This document shows, one piece after another, positions 7,801 through 16,800 of a stretch of 29,414 nucleotides of DNA. Where the stretch lies: positions 1-29,414 of IMG/VR virus record IMGVR_UViG_3300043469_001447. One strand, 5' to 3'. Position numbers and translations under genes: made by a program. Source of the DNA: a virus. Below the pieces are notes generated by a model that saw only the letters and a list, made by a program, of their open reading frames with translations, did no database searches and was not told the origin of the DNA. Each line of letters starts with the position of its first letter. Position 1 is the first letter of the stretch.

Positions 7801-10800
7801 CTGGCGAAATGCCTCCATCTCGCGGGCCATCAGTTCACCGATGACACCGATACGGGTATCACCCCGGACGCCCGAGTTACGGTCTAGGGCCAGCTTGCGG
7901 GCCTCGGCTTCGCCCTTGTCGGCGATCAACTGGCGGGCCTCGGCGGCAACGTCCGCCTGCTTGCGCACCTCGTAGGGGTCACGCTCAACCGGCACGCCAC
8001 GAGCACGCAGCGAGTCTTGGAACTTGGAGTAGGTCGGCTCTGCCTCAGTGGCGGGGGTGCCAAAAAGTTGACTTTGTGTATTATCTGATGCAGGGTTTTT
8101 GCGGAATACCTCCCGTCGAGGGCCAGAAACCGTAGAGGCGGGGGGTGTCGGGCTGGGTGCGTTCTGGCGTAGCCCTTCACCTTTGTCTTGGATGTCGCCG
8201 CGAACCCAATCGACGCGAAGATGCGCTTGGCGACCTCCATCCGTGGTGAGCGGGAAATGAGTAATCAGGCTACCATCAAAGGCGCGTTGCTCTTCAACCT
8301 TCCCATCCGGTCGAATGATGACGGCATGATTCACGCCACCATCGTATTTACGCACATAAATTCGAGTTCCATCTTGCACATCAACAAGGCGGACTTGGGC
8401 GTTTCTGAGCGTTTCGACTACGCGAGGAATCCATGCTGCTTTGCCTTTGTGGATCGTATTGGAATTTCCATCCCGGATCAGGTGCCATACACGGGTGGCG
8501 ATGCTTCCCTTGTCGGCAACCTTCATGTCTATACCGCTGCCGTCGGCTGCGACGACGGTTTCTGGCCATGACCGAACTTCTTCGGCGGCGCTCTTAACGA
8601 TTTCAGCGTTGAGCTTTGAAGTGTCGAGCAGGGGCTTGTCCGCACGGTCATTAACCATCGTAGCGTCAGCTTCACGCAGGCTTTGGCCTTCGGCAGGCGT
8701 GCCTAGCGGGCCGGTGTCACCTGGGCTCTGCTGGCTCGCCCCCTTGCGCTTGCCTTTCTTCTGCATCAACTCGGCGCGGACTTTCTCGTGCTCGGCACGC
8801 ACGCGCTCAAGCTCGGCCCCCTTGGTGAAGGGCTTGGCAAGTTCGGCCTCGATCTGCTTCAAGCCTTCGGCGGAACGCTGGGCTTGGATGTTGGCCTCTT
8901 CGATCTTGGCCTCGAACCCGGCGAGGTAGTTGTCGAGACGTTGGACGAAGCCGGTATCGCTGATGGTGTCGTCGCCGATGTAATCCGTAACGGATTGAGG
9001 GCGCTGGTTTGAATTGCGTGGCTTGGCTCCAATTTCAACACGCGGGCCATTTTTTGCCATCTCATCGACAGCAACCAAAAACTCATATCCTCGGTAATAG
9101 CCGATGCTCGACTTGCGCTCACCGCTCATTTTTGCCGATTGAATCGCTTTGGCGACGGCTCCCGATATGCCCTTTTTCCCATCGGAAAGCGGCTTATCAA
9201 AGAAGTCTGTCATCACCCACGGCTCCGGCACCGGCTGGCGGGCGTCGATCTTGGTTTGAGCATCGGCCACGACAGCATCCCGGCGCTGTGGAGCCTCGCG
9301 CAGCCACTTGGCGCGGCCCTGCATCTCGTATTTGCTCTGCTTGTGGGCGCGTTCTTGCAGTTCCAGCTTGGAACGCTGGTTGCGCAGTTCGATTTCCTGC
9401 TGGATAAGCGGGTCGCCGGAGGCTGCGGCCTTCATGTCGGAGGCGTTGGCGGCTTCGCCTGACACGTCCTCAATGCGGCGGGTGGTGCGGTCGGCCTTGC
9501 GGAAACCTTCGATGCCGCGCGCCTTGTGCTCCAAGAGCTGCCACATGCGGGTATCGTAGGTTTGCTTGGTGGCGTAGCGGTTGACGACGACCTCGAAGCC
9601 CTCGGGGTCGCGGGCGTAAAGTTCGTTACCCTGGCGGATGATGCGGCCCTCGCGCTGCTCCAAGTCGGACGGACGCCAAGGGGCGTCGAGGTGGTGCAGG
9701 GCCACGAGGCGCTTTTGGACGTTGGTTCCAGCCCCCAGCTTGGGTGTGGACCCGAACAGGATGCGCATTTCGCCCCGGTTCATCTGGTCGAACAACTTCT
9801 GCTTGGCCAGCGGGGTCTTGTAATCGTGGATGAAAGCAATCTCGGCGGCGGGGATGCCAGCGGCGATCAGCTTGGCCTTCATGTCGTCGTAAACCGAAAA
9901 CGAGGAAGAATCTGCAAGTAGTTCGTCCATGCTCACGGCTCCAGACTCGGCTTCGCCCTCGGTGCCGGCCTCGCCCTCGGCGGCGGGGGCTTCGGCGGCG
10001 GCTTGTTCTTGGGACTCAAGCCATGCTCCGAGCGCCTCGGCGACTTGCTCCTCGGTGGGGCGCAGCTTTGTGATGTTTTCGCGAAGCACGTTCAAGTCTG
10101 TCCGAGATAACACGTCCGTAGCGCGGGCAATGGCCTCCGACTTGGTGGACAGGCCACCCTTAACTTTGACGCCAGAACTGCGCTCGGACACGCCCCATGT
10201 TCCAGAGGTCGGGTCTTTTGAGACGAAGAACTCGATGTCTGGCGCAGCGTCGAACTTAACGGGTTTCGCGTCCTCGATGGCGGCTAGTTCGCCGTTGGCC
10301 GTCTTGATGAAATAGAAGTCCTTGAGCTTTTCCTTCACCTTTTTGGTCGCGTCGCCACGGGCGGAGGCGGGTACGGAGAGGTCACAGAAAACAAGCTGGG
10401 TGCCACGGTCGGCGCTCCACTTTTTGTATTGGGCAACAATTTCAGCGACGGAGCGGTTGATCTTACTCTCGGGCCGGTCCGGATAGCTGGGGTTGATCAG
10501 GCGCATGTCCAAGCCAGCCTTGCGGGCGTCGTTGGTGAGCTTGAGCATGTTATCCTTCTTCGGGTCGTCGGGCATGTTATCGACCCGGTAAAGGATGGTG
10601 CCTGGCGGGTAGCTGACGACGGGGTCGCCCTCGGCATCGTAAACCGGGCTTCCGTCCTCGCCCATTTTCTGCACTTCCACGCCAAAGTAAGCCTCTTGGT
10701 CGGCGGTGCGGTCGGAAACGTAGTTGTTGGGCTTGCCGCCTGCCAGCTTGGGCACGGGGAACCGCTCGCCGCGTGCCTGCGACTGCGCTTCCAGATCGGC

Positions 10801-13800
10801 CATGGTGATAACGTCCGAAACGGTGCGGTAAATGGATGAGATTTCGCCGACGTTCTGGAACTGGGCAAGGCGGGTGGCCATGCGGTAGCCGGTGCCGGTG
10901 GGGTCCACCTCGTAAACCTGCTTCACGTCGCCAAATACCTTTACCCAGGCGTCGAGCGTCTTGAGCCCCATGTCTTTCAACACGTCGGGCTGCAAATACC
11001 GCTGCATGGTGAACATCTCCACGAGCGAGTTGCTAATTGGCGTTCCGGTAGCGAACACGAGCGGGGCTTTTCCGCCGAACCGCTTGTGCATGTATTGGGT
11101 TTTCAGGTAGAGGTCGAACGCCTTGGCGCTACCTGCTGGGTCGCCTAGACCGGCCACGCGCTGCATTTGCGTGGTGTAAAACAGGTTCTTGAACTCGTGC
11201 GCCTCGTCCACGAACAAGCCGTCGATCCCCAGCTCCTCAAACGTGGCCACTGAATCGCGTGCGCCAACGCCATCGGACAGCTTCTTCAGCTTCTCCTCTA
11301 TTTTTTCCTTGGTCTTTTCGGCCTGGGCGACGGCACGGGACCGGCGCTTACCCTCGGCGGCTTTCATGGCCTCGATGGTCTCGGAAATCTCCGCGATCAT
11401 CTCGGTGAGGATGCCTTTCTCGATCTCGGGTGACACACCAATTTTCTTAAACTGGCTGTGGCCGATGATAACGGCGTCGTATTCGCCGGTAAGGATCTTG
11501 GCGAAGAGGGTTTGCCGGTTCTCTTTGTCGAAGTCGCTAGGGCTGGTGTAAAGGACGTTGGCGTTGGGGTAGAGCTTCACGAACTCGTCCGACCACTGCT
11601 TGGTAAGGTGATTAGGGACGACGAACAGAGGCTTACGCACGCGGCCCATGCGGCGCATTTCCATGAAGGCGGCGACGCCCGCGAAGGTCTTGCCCGCGCC
11701 GACGACGTGATCGTAAAGGGCGCGGCGCTCGGTGATGGTGCGCCAAACGACGTTCATCTGATGCTGGCGGAGCTTCACCAAGGGGCTCGCGCCGGGCAGA
11801 GTCAGGTGCGAACCGTCATACTTCGGGTCAACGTAGTTGTTGGCGGTGTCGTTGTAGATGCGGGCGAGGCGTTCGCGGCGGTCCTCGTTGTCCCAAATCC
11901 AGTCGGCCCACTTCTGTTTGATTTCCTCGGCCTTGATGGTGGCGAGCGCGGTCAGTTTCTCGTTTACCACGAGCTTATCGTCGGAGGTCTTGTCGTAAAC
12001 GATGGTCGGGCGAGCGTTGAGCGCATCAGAAAACAGCTTCTCGAAGCCCACGGTGCGCCCGTCAATCGACACGCCCCAAGTCTCATTGGTGGCGACGTTG
12101 GAGCTGCCCATGTTAAACAGCCAGCCACCATCTGACTTGCGGTAAACCACGGCGTCGGGGGTGAGCCCGGTGATGTCGCTGACGAAGCGGGAAACGTCGC
12201 TGGCGGGCACCCACGGCGCACCCACGGGCGCGGAAATGTCCACGGCGGGGATGTCGGCGGGAATAACGGCGCGCAGGGCTTCGACGTTGGACGCCCACGC
12301 ATCGCCCTCGCGCTGCTGTGCGGCCTCGGCTTGCTTGAACTTCTGGCGCACGTTGCCGGAAAGGTATTGATCGCGGCTCTCGTAGCCTCCCGTGGGGGTC
12401 TTGAAGATGAGCCCGTCCAGTTCGCGCAGGATGTCGGCCTCGGGGATGCCGGAAAGCTCCTGCATGTAGGCAAGATCCACGTCGCCGCGCTGGTTCAGGG
12501 CGACGGCCAGCGCTTCCTTGGCGGTGCCGACCTTGGTAATCTCGCGGTAGGGCTGGTTCACGCGCTTGGTGAAGATGGCGGCTTTCTTGGCGGAGGGCTC
12601 GCGCTTGGTGCCGCCTTGTTTTTTCGCCACGGGTGCCGAAACGCCAGCATCGTAGTCCGATTCCAAGCCAAGGATGCGGAACGCCTCGGGGTCATTGAAG
12701 AAAGCGCGACGGTTTACAGGGCGGTTGAGGTGCCCGAACTCCTTTACAAACGTGTCGTAGGCTTGGTTCAGCCCCTCGCGCAGGGCGTCAAGCTGGGCCT
12801 CATTGCTCTGGGTGTTGAACTCGGCTTTTACGAGGGCGTTGAGCGCATCGCGCACGGCGATCATGCCCTTGATGCGGCCCAAGTCGGCCTCTTTCACGCC
12901 TGCCACTGCCTCGGCCTGCTGCTCCATGTTGTAGTCCTGGGCGCGGCGCATGAGCTTGCCGTCCTTGGCGACGTAGTAAGCACCGACGCGGACGCCAGCG
13001 GGCACACCTCCGCCAGCGGGGGCGGGCATGGGCTCGGGCAAGGTAAGGCGGTCGGTGACAGCGGGAGCGACGTGCTGATAGACGTTCTCGGGCAGGCGGG
13101 CGACGGCTGCATCCAAGTCGGCTCCGAGGTCTTGGCCTTTGCCGCGAGGTTCAAGCGTGGCTTCGTCGCGACCGGCATACATGGAGCCGCCGAGCGTCAT
13201 GGTGCCGAGCATCATTTCGGGCCGGGTGGCGAGCCATGCGTTGACGGGGATGGGCTTGCCGGTGGCGGGGTCGGCCACGGAGGAGAGGTTTACCCAATCC
13301 TGATTTGCGGTCGCCTGCTCGCCGGGGGCCAGCTTGCGGAAGAAAACGATGTCGGTCGTTACCTCGGTGTTGGCGTTCTGCTTGAAGGCGGTGTTGGGCA
13401 GGCGAATTGCTCCCAAGAACTCCGCCGACTTGGCGATGAACTGACGGGCGGAGGGGTCTTTGGCGTCTAGGAAGTAGTGGGAAACGACGTAAGAGGCGAC
13501 GCCACCCGGACGCAGCAAGGCAAGCTGCTTGGCGATAAAGTAATTGTGGATGCTGTGCTTGGCCTCTTCCTTGAATGCCTTGTCAGTGAGGGTTTGGTTG
13601 CCAAAGGGCGGGTTGCCCACGGAGCCGTCAAAGGTATCGCGGGCAAGGTCGGACTCTTGGAATCCGGCGTTGTGGATACGGGCCTCGGGATAGATGGCCT
13701 GGGCAATCTGCGCGGTGATGGGATCGCGCTCGATGCCGAGATACGACGTGCCGGAGCGCATCGAATCGGGCATCATGCCGATGAAGTTACCGATACCTAC

Positions 13801-16800
13801 GCCGCCCTCGACCATCTTGCCGCCACGGAAGCCAAAGCGGGCCATGGCAGCGTAAATGCCGCGAGTGATAACGGTCGGGCTGGTGTAGTGGGCATCCTGC
13901 ACCGACCGGCGGGCGGCGGCGTATTCCTCGGGAGTGAGGAGGTTGGCCAGCTCGGAGGAGTAGTCTTTACTCTTGGTATCGAAACGGCTCTTGAGACCAC
14001 CCCAACCGACGTAGCGCACAAGCAAGGATTGCTCGGCAACGGTGGCGGGTCGCTTTTCGGCGATGATCTGCTTGATCGTGCGAATGGCCGCGAGGTTGTC
14101 GCGGAACTTGGTCGTCAAACCGCCCTCGCCGATTCGGTCGGCTGGCGTGATGCGATAGTTTCCTGTCGCTGGCGTGGCAGCGGCTACTTCTTGGCTAGGT
14201 TGAGATTCGGGCCTCCGTAGAGTTCCCACATCTCCATCGACGCGAGGTGTGTCGCCCCGTCCTTCTCCGCCTGCGTCTCCGCGTTGAACGCTTGGTTCTC
14301 CGCTTCCTTGAGTTTCGGCAACAGGCTCCCGTCCTCCAGCCATGACTGAACCTGCTTCGGGTCGCTGTTCGCCCACCCGTAGAGTACGTTCCTCCCTTTG
14401 GGGCCGAGGTGCGCCAGTAGGTTCTTCTCCGCCTGCGCGCTCATTACTTGGTTGCTGAGAAGTCGGCTCATTGGGATTGGTGGTAGATTGGGTTGGGTTG
14501 GTGTTTCCGTCAAGTTTGGCGTAAGCATCGGCAAAGGTGCCCGAGTCATCGAACTCAGCGAAGGCACCGATGGACCGAGCAAGGGAATCGGAGAACGGCT
14601 TGAGGCCAGGAAAGTTCTCGACGATGAATGCGGCGAGGGCCGGCTTGCTGCGGACATCGGGGTGTTCACGCACGAGCAACGCGACAAACTTGTTGGCGAC
14701 CTCAACCTTGGCCGGGTTAAAACGGGTGCCGTAAGGATTGGGGGCGGGAGCGGCGGGCGTACCAAGAAGCTCGTCGCCGAGGGCTTGGAGTTCGGCGCTG
14801 ATCTTGCTGGGCTTGGCAGCGACCTTGGCAGGCTTCGGCGGGGTGATGGTCGTTGCCGTGGCACCTTCGCCGGCTGGCTTGGTGGTCACGACCGGCGCGG
14901 GCTTACCCGCCATCATCTCGTTGGCGATGCGGCGAGCTTCCTCGATGGTCTTAATGTTGGTGCGGACTGCTCCAAATGACTCGTTGGCGTCGGTATCAAC
15001 CGGGATGACGTTGAAATTTCCATCCGTGTTTACGAAAATGCGGGCCTCGGTTCCATTCTCGCCCTTGATGACTTCAAGCGGAGCGGCAGCGCCGGACTTC
15101 TGCGCGGCACCACGCTTGGCATAAACAAAAATGGATTCAGCCACCGACTTCGGGTAGCCTAATCCAGTGAAGGCATTCACATCACCTAGCCACGATTTAC
15201 CTAGTGCTGATTCGCCTGCGATTCGCCCATTTACAATATCCATCTGGAGATCAGTGGTCTCCTCGCGGACCGCCGAAGTGATGGTATAAATAGCGTTATG
15301 ATGGGTATTTTTGAGTGAGTTTTTAACGTCATCACGGGACAAAACCACGTCACGAATGATAGAGGCAACCGAGGCGTCTTTACCGATGCTCTGACGGATC
15401 TTATCGAAACGACTTACTGGGGCCGAGTCCGGTTTTGCGGCGGGCTTCGGCGCTAGATCGGGGTATGCGTTGAAGTGCCCCAGCGCACGGGCCATGGTCT
15501 CGGTCAATTCGCCGGTAGCGAGCGCGTTTTCGACAAGGTTTCGGTGAATGTCTCGGTCGCGAGCGTCCATTACCGGAACACGCTGCACACCAACTTTACG
15601 CTCTGCCCGATTTTGCATGAACCCGTCTTGCGTCATCAGGTGGGGCGGCGTGGTGTCGTTGTAGGCGTCAACCTGCCCTGGTAGAGTATATTCGAGGGCG
15701 TCGAGGATGCGCTTGTCGAGTTCGGCGGTGGTCAGTTTCCCGTCGCCGATCCACTTATTTAGCATCGAGCGAACCTGATTTAGAAAATCGGTCAGCTTTT
15801 CGAGGAGCTTCTTGGGCATCTGCTCGGTATCACCACGGACCACGCGGGCGAACTGCATGGCGACCCACTCGGAGCGGGCTTTTTTATCGTCGATTAACTC
15901 GCGTCCCTTGCGGTTGTTGGGGTCGTAGGCTTCCGCTGCCTTCTGGCGCTGCACCTCATCGAGCTTACGCCATTCCTTGTTGGTGAACTCTTCGCCCAGG
16001 GCGAACTTTTCGGCAAAATGCCCCATCTCATGCACGAAAGCGTTCACGATGGCCTCACCCTGAGTCTTGTCGCGGTTCAGGTAGAGGGTATTGCTGTGCT
16101 GGTCGAAGGCGCCGGCGCTGTCCGGCGTGCGCTGGCCAAGCTCGGCGTGCGCATCCCAGTCGGCTTGTGATAGGGAGTGAACCTCCATGCCCTCAAAAGC
16201 GGCAGGGTTCATCTTGTGCAGCCGGCCCACAAAGTCCTGTACGAACCTTCCGGCGCGGTCGGTGGGTTTTACCGTGGAGCTTTCGAGCACGAACTTGACG
16301 GCGGCGGCTGGCTTGGCTGTGCCACGGGTAAGCACCTTTGACGTGCTCACTTTCTTCGTCTTTTTGGACATGTCAGGCGCGACCTGTTCAGGTTTAGCCG
16401 AATTTTTAACAGGTGCGGGAGCGGTCGGCGCGGCAGTCGGCTTGGCTTTGCTCTCCTTCCAGTCAGCATACGCCTTTTTCGATGCCGTGATACCGGAGGG
16501 CAGTTTAACCCCTGTCACCTTGGCGAACACTTTACGGCTTACGGGATTGTTCGGATAAAGCGATTGGGGTAACTCGCGCCCATCGTCATTGATTTCTCCA
16601 TGCAGGCGAGCGCCCATACCAGTAGCGACGTGACCGGCCATGTCCGGCGCCAACGCGGTGTAGTGCTGGGCGACCTCGGTAGGCGTGGAAATGGACCCTG
16701 CCCCCTGCGCAGGCTCGGGAGTTGTGGGCGTGATCGTGGCCTGTGGTTGGTCACTCTCCGACACGGGAGGCTGGGAAGTGGGTGCCTGCTGGCTGTTATC

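Noticed and set aside
9401-11760. Reading the methyltransferase-helicase part as a type I or type III restriction enzyme
   Set aside because: I see no restriction nuclease motif in the adjoining segments, and the fusion and operon context match DarB-like protective proteins better. A cryptic nuclease domain cannot be fully excluded by eye.
14472-14864. Upstream extension of the overprinted frame
   Set aside because: This part is Pro/Ser/Arg-rich low-complexity sequence opposite well-structured giant-protein sequence, so only the portion from 14471 on is considered a candidate gene.
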